A model generated the notes under the pieces. It made no database searches, was not told the origin of the DNA, and was given only the letters and a program-made list of their open reading frames with translations. Position numbers and translations under genes: made by a program. Below, piece by piece: positions 1 to 5,666 of a stretch of 7,537 bases of DNA (the stretch's first letter is position 1; every line of letters begins with the position of its first letter). This stretch comes from Campylobacterales bacterium (GTDB lineage Bacteria > Campylobacterota > Campylobacteria > Campylobacterales > QNZT01). The stretch spans positions 1-7,537 of the forward strand of contig JALWKJ010000023.1 of NCBI GenBank assembly GCA_027081495.1, read 5' to 3'.

Positions 1-492
1 ACTCTTAGCGGGGGACAAAAACAGCGAGTCGCACTATGTCGCGCGATGATGAAAAGACCGAAGATTTTATTGATGGATGAACCTCTATCGTCGCTTGATC
101 CCTCTATGAGAATGAAACTTCAATCCGAGATATTAAAACTTCATGAAGAGTTTGGCACTACAACGCTTTTTGTCTCTCATGATCCGGCCGAGATATATAG
201 ACTGTGCGATAGAGTAGTAGTGCTTGATAGCGCAAAAGTGATAAAAGACACCACTGCAAAAGAGGCTTTGCTTCAGACAAGCGGAAGTTTGAAATTCTCT
301 TTTGAGGGCGATCTTCTTGAGATAAACAGAGTCGATGCGATTTTTATAGCCGTTGTGGCGGTAGGAAGGCAGATAAGCCAGATCGCGATATCTCAAAATG
401 AAGCCGATAGTCTAAAAGCGGGAGATAGGGTTCGCATAAGCACAAAAGCTTTTGCGCCCGTTTTGCAAAAGCTCGCTACTCCTCTTTTATAA
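1..492 (+). CDS. modC: ModC-like molybdate/tungstate ABC transporter ATP-binding protein, 3' part
   Basis: This is the C-terminal part of a cytoplasmic ABC ATPase that would power oxyanion (probably molybdate) import together with a ModA binding protein and a ModB permease. The frame is open from base 1. It begins inside the ABC signature (TLSGGQKQRVALCRA, local residues 1-15), followed by Walker B with the catalytic Glu (ILLMDEP, 22-28), the D-loop (SSLD) and the switch His (VSHD, His60). Walker A and the Q-loop lie upstream, outside the window. After about residue 100 comes a short domain (about 60 residues) resembling the TOBE/Mop-like anion-sensing domain of ModC, ending in a stretch with ISTKAFAP. 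The ATPase call is firm; the molybdate assignment rests on that short C-terminal domain, and another oxyanion importer is possible. The stop codon lies inside the 3' end of the convergent pcm gene, a 17-nt overlap. Confidence 0.78.
   Translation, partial: TLSGGQKQRVALCRAMMKRPKILLMDEPLSSLDPSMRMKLQSEILKLHEEFGTTTLFVSHDPAEIYRLCDRVVVLDSAKVIKDTTAKEALLQTSGSLKFSFEGDLLEINRVDAIFIAVVAVGRQISQIAISQNEADSLKAGDRVRISTKAFAPVLQKLATPLL
447..473 (-). terminator. Perfect 9-bp inverted repeat, candidate terminator of the pcm operon
   Basis: The arms AGCTTTTGC (447-455) and GCAAAAGCT (465-473) are exact reverse complements with a 9-nt loop. Read on the minus strand, the hairpin starts 2 nt after the pcm stop codon (476-478) and is followed by TTTGTGCTT, so the distal arm runs into a short T-rich stretch. 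On the plus strand it lies within the modC coding sequence and has no T-tract after it, so it would not terminate modC. The stem has only four G-C pairs and the T-run is interrupted, so termination strength is uncertain. Confidence 0.4.
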
Positions 493-1096
493 GCGGCACA
501 AACACAAAGCCCGGATACTCTTTCGCTTCAACTTTCATGGCCGAGATTTTTTTAAATCTAAAAATCGAATTTTGAATAGGTATGACTAAAATACCGCCTA
601 TTTTTAGTTGTGAAAAAAGTTCTTTGGGGATCTCTTTTGCGCTTGCGGAAACCAAAATCTTATCAAATTTTTCATCTTCGATTCCAAGAGTTTTACCCGC
701 TTTTTGGATATCGCAATTTTTGCCGAAATTAAAACGGGCGATATTTTCTCGTCCCTTTTTTACTAGTTCGTCAACTCTTTCGAGTCCCGTAACACTACCG
801 TTTTTGCCCGCTATTTGACACAAAAGAGCCGTAGTCCATCCTGAACCCGAACCGATATCGAGAATCTTTTCACCCTCTTTGGGTTCTAGTCGCTCCAACA
901 TAAAAGCAACCGTTGAAGGTTGCGAGATGGTTTGATCTTTGCCTATGGGTAGAGGTCGGTCATCGTATATATGGTCTTTGAACTCTTTTGGTATAAAATA
1001 TTTTCTATCTATTTTCTCAAAAGCCTCCTTTATATTTTGGCTTTTAAGAGCACCGTTTAAGAGCATTGAGTTTATAAGTTCTTTGTTTGTTTTCAT
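476..1096 (-). CDS. pcm: Protein-L-isoaspartate O-methyltransferase family protein
   Basis: A 206-residue SAM-dependent methyltransferase of the PCMT family, which in its classical form methylates L-isoaspartyl residues in damaged cytoplasmic proteins so that they can revert to aspartate. Visible marks are the family's substrate-side segment DRPLPIGKDQTISQPS (about 46-61), the Rossmann SAM-binding motif I ILDIGSGSG (78-86), a motif II/III region with KILVSAS and IPKEL (146-160), QLKIGGILVIP (163-173), and the typical C-terminal FVFVPL. Length is normal for bacterial PCMTs. The motif normally read as GDGxxG is GKTLG here (134-138), so the acidic residue is missing. The ATG at 1096 has a strong AAGGAG six bases upstream (1103-1108) that overlaps the TAA of the preceding gene, which suggests coupled translation. 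It is the last gene of the amr operon and converges on modC with overlapping 3' ends. Confidence 0.85.
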   Translation of the reverse strand: MKTNKELINSMLLNGALKSQNIKEAFEKIDRKYFIPKEFKDHIYDDRPLPIGKDQTISQPSTVAFMLERLEPKEGEKILDIGSGSGWTTALLCQIAGKNGSVTGLERVDELVKKGRENIARFNFGKNCDIQKAGKTLGIEDEKFDKILVSASAKEIPKELFSQLKIGGILVIPIQNSIFRFKKISAMKVEAKEYPGFVFVPLIKEE

Positions 1097-1106
1097 GATC
1101 TTCTCC

Positions 1107-2174
1107 TTATGCGAGATATCCTTCGGGTTCTAGCGCGGTGGCCAGCGATACGGAGTTTATCTCTTCGTGTTCTTTCCAAGTTGGATTATTTCGGTTATTT
1201 TCATCCGCCCAAAAGGATATAATCTCATCCAAAAGCGGCGTATAGGGTTCAAAAAGGTTTTGAATGATTTTTGGTGTTTTTTGAACGGCTTTTAATCCCA
1301 CGCAAAGCCCAAGCTCCCTGAAAGCTAGTCTCTTTGGAGCATCTTGTTGTAAAAAGTTTTGATATAAGATTAACTCTTTTAAACTTCCAAGCGAAGTTTC
1401 TATCATTTTCGATAAAAAACGATCATCGCCTGTTTTAAGTCTATTTAAAAATAATATATCGCACAATAAACCTCCCAGCCCCAAGGGATCTAATGTCGGT
1501 AGATAACTGCTTTTTGCCATAATTTTTAATTGATCTATCTCATAAGAGAGATCGATATCGTTTTTAGAATCTTTTAAAGAGACATTTTGCAGTTGTAAAA
1601 ATGTTATCCATCCGTCAAGCCCGTCGTGCTGTCCCATAGATTCTACCAATGGTCTGTCCAGTTCAACGCTCATTTTCCAATATAAAACTCTTTGCCCGCT
1701 ATATGGATCTATGTGGCTAAATTTTTCAAAAGATACCTTTGCAAGTTCCATAGCCCAGCGGTTATAGCGAAAATCTCCGGTTAGTTCCGTAACACGGCAA
1801 AGAGCTCTCATCCATTTTGTAAGATAGTGAAAATATTGACCGTCTCTTTCCCACTCCAACGCTTCGTCGAAAGGCTCTGCCGGTTCTCTTTGAGGAAGAG
1901 CTTTTCCTATTCGAAGTCCCTTTAGCGTCGGGTGAAGCTTAAAGTCCTCTTTTTTGTTGCATCCGAGTACTTCGTGTACCTGATCTATCAGTTTTAACGC
2001 CAGATCAAGATATCTACTCTCTTTTAGTTTTTCATAAAATCCCAAATAGTTACAAACGCCAAACGCATCCGTCCAAAGATATCTTTTCGGTGTTTTATGA
2101 GAAGTCAATCCCGTACGATCGGCAAAATCTTGCATAAGTCGTTGCGCAAGATACAAAGAGCTTTTTTTGTTCAT
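1107..2174 (-). CDS. Conserved protein of unknown function, probable alpha/alpha-toroid (six-hairpin-like) fold
   Basis: A 355-residue, apparently soluble protein with no signal peptide or membrane segment. I do not recognise a characterised family. It is rich in aromatic residues and consists of successive helical blocks, each with a conserved-looking start: RYLWTDAFGVCNYL (31-44), GQYFHYLTKWMRAL (112-125), DPLGLGGLLCDILFL (229-243) and LAFRELGLCVGLKAV (283-297). Such periodic helix pairs are typical of six-hairpin glycosidases, epimerases and terpene-cyclase-like toroids. The densest candidate active-site regions are HPTLKGLRIGK (81-91), with EPFDEALEWERDGQ (100-113) after it, and RPLVESMGQHDGLDG (174-188), which cluster His, Glu, Asp and Arg. 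Its ATG directly abuts the amrB stop (TAGATG) with only a weak GGA upstream, so translation is probably coupled to amrB. The position just after amrB is where amrA often sits, but the AMMECR1 features I would expect are absent. A carbohydrate-active or non-catalytic role are both open. Confidence 0.8.
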   Translation of the reverse strand: MNKKSSLYLAQRLMQDFADRTGLTSHKTPKRYLWTDAFGVCNYLGFYEKLKESRYLDLALKLIDQVHEVLGCNKKEDFKLHPTLKGLRIGKALPQREPAEPFDEALEWERDGQYFHYLTKWMRALCRVTELTGDFRYNRWAMELAKVSFEKFSHIDPYSGQRVLYWKMSVELDRPLVESMGQHDGLDGWITFLQLQNVSLKDSKNDIDLSYEIDQLKIMAKSSYLPTLDPLGLGGLLCDILFLNRLKTGDDRFLSKMIETSLGSLKELILYQNFLQQDAPKRLAFRELGLCVGLKAVQKTPKIIQNLFEPYTPLLDEIISFWADENNRNNPTWKEHEEINSVSLATALEPEGYLA

Positions 2175-2978
2175 CTATTTTTCCGTAAAAGCCGCGCTCA
2201 TATACCCTACGACTTGAGATTCGTCGCCGCTCGCGTCGGCGCTTGTCCTATAATCCAACAATACGGGCGAGAGATTTTCTTTTTTTGCCGCTATGAGCAG
2301 AGCTTGCATTCCGATTTTTCCGCAAGCTTCGCAACCTTCATTCAGTTTTTCGGGATCAAGTTCATTTACCGCGTTTAGACAGATAGAGTCGAGTCTGTTT
2401 GCTTTTTTTATATTGTAGTAGTGGCTTAAATCGGTACTGATTACTACCGCGGTGTTCGGTTTATTTAAAAGATACTCTATGATCAAAGCCAAATCTTTTG
2501 GATTTTCATTACCGTAAACCATCTCTACGACTTTAGCGTCGGGAATATATTTTTTCAAAAAGGGCATTTGTACTTCCGTGCTGTGTTCATGGTGAGCCTC
2601 TTGAATGAAATGTAGTGAAAATTTGTTTTGAAGCTCTTTTATCGTCTTTTTGTCTATATCTATTTCTCCATATGGAGTTTCGTATAAATCATAATCCGAT
2701 ATACTCGTACCTTCAACATATACTCTGTGACTCGGACCGATTACCGCGACGGTGTCAGGTTTTGTATTTGCAAGAAGCCTGAATGCGAAATTTGCCGTAA
2801 AAGCCGAATAGACATATCCCGCATGAGGAACTATTACGGCTTTGGGACTTAGTTTTAATATATCCCGCTCTTTTAGCCTTTCGTTTAAGATCGTATTGTA
2901 ATGTTTTATCATCGCATCTATATCTGCGGCGGATGCAGGATAAAACTGTCCCGCAACCGCATCTTTTCTTATTGTCAT
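2175..2978 (-). CDS. amrB: AmmeMemoRadiSam system protein B (Memo family)
   Basis: A 267-residue Memo-family protein, structurally related to class III extradiol (LigB-type) dioxygenases; its reaction is not established. The N-terminus RKDAVAGQFYPA is the family signature. Metal-site candidates are His52 (PHAGY), His84 (GPSHRVY) and Cys219 (ACGKIGM), which correspond to the three ligands described for human MEMO1 (His, His, Cys). Further conserved patches are EHSTEVQMPF (131-140), STDLSHYY (181-188) and the C-terminal VVGYMSAAF. I chose the ATG at 2978 because it has a strong AAGGAG six bases upstream and puts the family signature at the usual distance from the start. An in-frame TTG at 3020 would add 14 residues and overlap amrS by 10 nt, with a weaker ribosome-binding site. 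It lies 32 nt downstream of amrS and abuts the next gene. Confidence 0.9.
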   Translation of the reverse strand: MTIRKDAVAGQFYPASAADIDAMIKHYNTILNERLKERDILKLSPKAVIVPHAGYVYSAFTANFAFRLLANTKPDTVAVIGPSHRVYVEGTSISDYDLYETPYGEIDIDKKTIKELQNKFSLHFIQEAHHEHSTEVQMPFLKKYIPDAKVVEMVYGNENPKDLALIIEYLLNKPNTAVVISTDLSHYYNIKKANRLDSICLNAVNELDPEKLNEGCEACGKIGMQALLIAAKKENLSPVLLDYRTSADASGDESQVVGYMSAAFTEK

Positions 2979-2984
2979 GTCATT

Positions 2985-2990
2985 CTCCTT
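2985..2990 (-). promoter_or_regulatory. Ribosome-binding site deciding the amrB start
   Basis: On the minus strand AAGGAG sits six bases before the ATG at 2978. This supports the shorter amrB reading over the TTG at 3020, whose upstream sequence (AGAGGGCGT) is a poorer match and lies inside amrS. Confidence 0.75.
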
Positions 2991-3010
2991 TTTTATAAAA
3001 TCGTTTTTAT

Positions 3011-4003
3011 CTATTTCCAAACGCCCTCTATTTTTCTATTACATTTGGGACAATGGCCGTCTTCAAGTTTGTTTATGGTGACGGAGTAACCCGTTCTATC
3101 TATAAGAAGCTGGCGGCAGTTTGGGCAAAATGTATCTCCATGAACGGGAACATTTCCCATATATACATAATAAAGTCCCGCTTTTTTCGCTATGGCATCG
3201 GCTCTTTTTAGTGTTTCAAGACCCGTATATTTGTGATCTTTCATCTTATAGTCGGGATGAAACGCGCTTAAATGCCAAGGAACATGATATCCAAGATCAT
3301 TTGCTATGAACGAAGCCATCTCTTCGAGATCTTTGTTACTGTCGTTTTCGCCTTCTATCAAAAGGGTGGTTACTTCTACCCAGATACCGGCATCTACCAT
3401 TCTTCTTAGGGTGTCTTTTACCTCTTCAAGTCCCCCTTTTAAGACTTTTTTATAGTATTTGTCATCCCAGCTTTTAAGATCGATATTCGCGCCGTCAAGC
3501 CAAGAGGGCATATCTTCGATTATTTCAGGCGTCTCAAAGCCGTTACTGACAAAGATATTTTTTATTCCTTTCTCTTTTGCTATAACTCCGATATCTTTAG
3601 CGTAAGGATAAAATATCGTCGGTTCATTATATGTATAGGCTATGGACGCACAATCGTTTTCTATCGCCAGCTCAACCATTTTTCGCGGGCTAACCTCAAT
3701 CTCTTTGTTGACTTTCGTCTCTTGCGAGATATCCCAGTTTTGACAAAAAGGACATTTGAAGTTGCATCCTACCGTTCCAAACGAGAGAGCTTTAGTCGCG
3801 GGAAGAAAATGATATAGCGGCTTTTTTTCCACAGGATCGACATTTAAAGCAATCGGATGACCGTAAACAAGGTTTTTTAATTTAGAATTTACATTTTTAT
3901 TTACTCCACAAACTCCTACTTGATTCTCTTTCAATTTACAATAATGGCGACACAAAAGACATGTGATTTTTTTACTATTTTCATCTTTTTTATAATACTG
4001 CAT
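3011..4003 (-). CDS. amrS: AmmeMemoRadiSam system radical SAM enzyme
   Basis: A 330-residue radical SAM protein of the family that co-occurs with Memo and AMMECR1 proteins; its substrate is not established. The [4Fe-4S]/SAM motif is CNFKCPFC (Cys80, Cys84, Cys87). Before it is a Cys-rich N-terminus (Cys15, Cys18, Cys22, Cys32) of the kind seen in PflA-like activases of this family, then the conserved GHPIALNVDPVEKKPLYHF block (48-66). The barrel carries AYTYNEPTIFYPYA, NIDLKSW and PWHLSAFHPDYKM. The C-terminus has two CxxC pairs (293/296 and 318/321), a likely zinc ribbon. Length and architecture look complete. The ATG at 4003 has AAGGGA five bases upstream (4009-4014). It is the first gene of a four-gene operon and is transcribed away from the lipoprotein/dapE cluster. 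Confidence 0.92.
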   Translation of the reverse strand: MQYYKKDENSKKITCLLCRHYCKLKENQVGVCGVNKNVNSKLKNLVYGHPIALNVDPVEKKPLYHFLPATKALSFGTVGCNFKCPFCQNWDISQETKVNKEIEVSPRKMVELAIENDCASIAYTYNEPTIFYPYAKDIGVIAKEKGIKNIFVSNGFETPEIIEDMPSWLDGANIDLKSWDDKYYKKVLKGGLEEVKDTLRRMVDAGIWVEVTTLLIEGENDSNKDLEEMASFIANDLGYHVPWHLSAFHPDYKMKDHKYTGLETLKRADAIAKKAGLYYVYMGNVPVHGDTFCPNCRQLLIDRTGYSVTINKLEDGHCPKCNRKIEGVWK

Positions 4004-4026
4004 GTTGATCCCTTCTTTTAAATATA

Positions 4027-4033
4027 GTTTATA
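4027..4033 (-). promoter_or_regulatory. Weak -10 candidate for the amr operon
   Basis: On the minus strand the sequence TAATATAAAC upstream of amrS contains a -10-like TATAAA, about 24-30 nt before the ATG. A TTGAGT lies upstream but too close to serve as a standard -35. Campylobacterota sigma70 promoters often lack a defined -35, so this stays plausible but unproven. Confidence 0.25.
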
Positions 4034-4161
4034 TTAACTAACTCAACTTTCTTACACCATACCACATAATTTTAAAAAAGTCAAGAGTAAAAAATCCAAA
4101 ACTTAAAATTCAACGGGCTTAAAAAAAAGAGACAAAATATAAGAAATATTCAAATTCATGA

Positions 4162-4167
4162 TAAAAT
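4162..4167 (+). promoter_or_regulatory. Candidate -10 box for the lipoprotein-dapE-pgi cluster
   Basis: TAAAAT matches the TATAAT consensus at five of six positions and lies in the context ATGATAAAATACA. It is 41 nt before the ATG, giving a short leader with the ribosome-binding site near its end. The upstream sequence is A/T-periodic with no clear -35, as is common in Campylobacterota. Confidence 0.4.
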
Positions 4168-4188
4168 ACACTTCATAAAAAATTTTAA

Positions 4189-4194
4189 AAGGAG
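4189..4194 (+). promoter_or_regulatory. Ribosome-binding site of the lipoprotein gene
   Basis: AAGGAG lies eight bases before the ATG at 4203 and five before an in-frame TTG at 4200. The ATG is preferred because the resulting N-terminus, MKKSIF, is a standard lipoprotein signal start; the alternative would add only one residue. Confidence 0.7.
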
Positions 4195-4202
4195 AAAGAT
4201 TG

Positions 4203-4547
4203 ATGAAAAAGAGTATATTTTTGAGTGTAGCGTTTGCGATGTTGTTTTTAAGCGGTTGTACTCAGGAGACACAAAACAAGCTCGGAAGAGCTATACAAAA
4301 CTGGACGGGAACAAACGGAGTGCTCGAAATTTATGCGGGAGATAAATTGGTTAAAAAGTTTTTAAAGATCGATAAACTTTCAACGGCCGTCAGCACCGAC
4401 GGAGATACCGATCGACCTTATCGTTACGGATACGGGATACTTGATGAAAATTTAAACGGCGTTGTTGACAAAGGCGAAGAGAGAGTTTATTTTGAATTTA
4501 GCGACTATTCCACATCGTATGTATTTTTTGAAAATCCGAAACATTAA
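4203..4547 (+). CDS. Small lipoprotein with an EF-hand-like calcium-binding loop
   Basis: A 114-residue exported lipoprotein of unknown function. The N-terminus MKKSIF, a hydrophobic core (5-16) and the lipobox LSGC (16-19) predict signal peptidase II cleavage before Cys19 and lipid anchoring in the cell envelope. The mature part is about 96 residues. Residues 81-92 (DENLNGVVDKGE) match the EF-hand loop at every key position: Asp1, Asn3, Asn5, Gly6, Val8 and Glu12, with Asp at 9. Another acidic stretch, DGDTD (66-70), precedes it. The rest alternates Tyr/Phe-rich strands (YRYGYG, VYFEFS, SYVFF), suggesting a small beta-sandwich. It starts the plus-strand cluster, and dapE begins 14 nt after its stop. 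Whether it is functionally linked to the enzymes downstream cannot be told. Confidence 0.8.
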   Translation: MKKSIFLSVAFAMLFLSGCTQETQNKLGRAIQNWTGTNGVLEIYAGDKLVKKFLKIDKLSTAVSTDGDTDRPYRYGYGILDENLNGVVDKGEERVYFEFSDYSTSYVFFENPKH

Positions 4548-4561
4548 ATAAACGAGAATCT

Positions 4562-5656
4562 ATGGAACTAATTCCTTTGTTTGAAAAGCTGCTTCGATAT
4601 AAATCTATAACGCCCGACGACGACGGCGCTTTTGATTTTATCGAAGGATATCTTGAAGAGTTTGAGAGTATCTATCTTGAAAAGGAGGGGGTAAAAAACC
4701 TTTTTTTATATAAGAAATTCGGTAAAGGCGAACATCTTTGTTTTGCGGGACATATAGATGTCGTCCCACCCGGAGAGGGGTGGAAAAGCGATCCTTTTGA
4801 GCCGTTGCGAAAAGGGGATAAAATCATAGCCAGAGGCGCGCAAGATATGAAAAGCGGAGTATGCGCTTTTTTAAAAGCATGCAAAGATGCCAATGATTTT
4901 AACGGTACTCTCTCCGTGCTTTTGACCAGCGACGAAGAGGGCGACGCGACATACGGCACTATCGAGATGATCAAAAAACTTAGATCTATCGATTTTCTTC
5001 CCGATTTCGTAATAGTGGCGGAACCCACCTGCGAGAGCGTTTTCGGCGACTCTATAAAAATCGGTCGAAGAGGTTCGATAAACGGCGTTATAGAAAAAAT
5101 CGGCGTGCAAGGTCACGCCGCTTATCCTCAAAAGGCAAAAAATCCTATTCATAAAGTGGCGCAAGTGTTACCGTATATGGCCGGCGTAAATCTTGATGAA
5201 GGAGATGAAAATTTTGCTCCGAGCCAATTTGTCATAACCGATATCCGCGCGGGAATGGAAGTGACGAATGTGACCCCGGGAAAATTGAAGATGATGTTCA
5301 ATGTCAGAAATTCTACAAAAACCACAAAAGAGAGCGTTGAGGCGTTTGTTCATAAATATTTTAAAGAGATGGATTACACGCTTAGCATAAATCAGTCGGC
5401 AAAACCTTTTATAACGAAAAGAGACTCGAAAGTGGTACAAAAAGTGCATGAAAGTATCAAAGCCGTAACCGGTATTAATGCAAAATATTCAACTGCCGGC
5501 GGTACAAGCGACGCTAGATTTTTTGGCGAGTACGGTATAGATACGGTTGAGTTTGGAGTGGTAAACGATACTATTCATGCGCCAAACGAGTCAACGGGCA
5601 TAGATGAGGTAAAAGCGCTTTATGAAGTGTTTTTGAGAGTTATAGAAAGATTTTAA
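4562..5656 (+). CDS. dapE: Succinyl-diaminopimelate desuccinylase
   Basis: A 364-residue cytoplasmic M20-family dizinc hydrolase that splits N-succinyl-L,L-diaminopimelate to succinate and L,L-diaminopimelate, feeding lysine synthesis and peptidoglycan cross-links. All expected ligands are visible: His64 and Asp66 in AGHIDVVPPG, bridging Asp95 in GAQDMKSG, the catalytic base Glu125 with ligand Glu126 in TSDEEGD, Glu154 in VAEPT, and His339 in IHAPNES. His185 in QGHAAYP matches the oxyanion-hole His from the dimerisation domain inserted at about 172-285. The C-terminal TAGGTSDARF (311-320) is also typical of DapE and argues against a generic peptidase or acetylornithine deacetylase. Length is normal for the family (about 375). 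The ATG has only a weak purine-rich ACGAGAA upstream, so translation may depend on the lipoprotein gene 14 nt before it. pgi follows after 10 nt. Confidence 0.94.
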   Translation: MELIPLFEKLLRYKSITPDDDGAFDFIEGYLEEFESIYLEKEGVKNLFLYKKFGKGEHLCFAGHIDVVPPGEGWKSDPFEPLRKGDKIIARGAQDMKSGVCAFLKACKDANDFNGTLSVLLTSDEEGDATYGTIEMIKKLRSIDFLPDFVIVAEPTCESVFGDSIKIGRRGSINGVIEKIGVQGHAAYPQKAKNPIHKVAQVLPYMAGVNLDEGDENFAPSQFVITDIRAGMEVTNVTPGKLKMMFNVRNSTKTTKESVEAFVHKYFKEMDYTLSINQSAKPFITKRDSKVVQKVHESIKAVTGINAKYSTAGGTSDARFFGEYGIDTVEFGVVNDTIHAPNESTGIDEVKALYEVFLRVIERF

Positions 5657-5660
5657 AGGA
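5655..5660 (+). promoter_or_regulatory. Ribosome-binding site supporting the TTG start of pgi
   Basis: AAAGGA overlaps the dapE stop codon and lies six bases before the TTG at 5667. The next in-frame ATG is codon 29, far from any such site and inside the conserved domain. Confidence 0.65.
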
Positions 5661-5666
5661 TTTGGA

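Larger units (their letters stand above)
4004..4202. other. Divergent intergenic region between amrS and the lipoprotein gene
   Basis: About 200 bases of very AT-rich DNA separate two divergent operons, so it must hold the promoters of both. It contains several A and T runs (including eight A's near 4121-4128) and the two ribosome-binding sites at its edges. I find no convincing hairpin, operator palindrome, small ORF or riboswitch-like structure in it. Confidence 0.6.

Noticed and set aside
582..1133. Plus-strand open frames opposite pcm
   Set aside because: Low-complexity, Ser/Phe-rich translations without start signals, antisense to a well-conserved methyltransferase.
2979..3020. TTG-initiated N-terminal extension of amrB
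   Set aside because: It adds 14 non-conserved residues, overlaps amrS, and the ATG at 2978 has the better ribosome-binding site and the family's usual N-terminus.
4098..4130. Possible terminator around ACGGGCTTAAAAAAAA in the divergent intergenic region
   Set aside because: The possible stem is only TTAA pairing around an unstructured loop, and there is no upstream gene on either strand for it to terminate.
4872..5449. Open reading frames on the minus strand inside dapE
   Set aside because: They have no ribosome-binding sites or recognisable motifs and lie opposite a clearly conserved enzyme.
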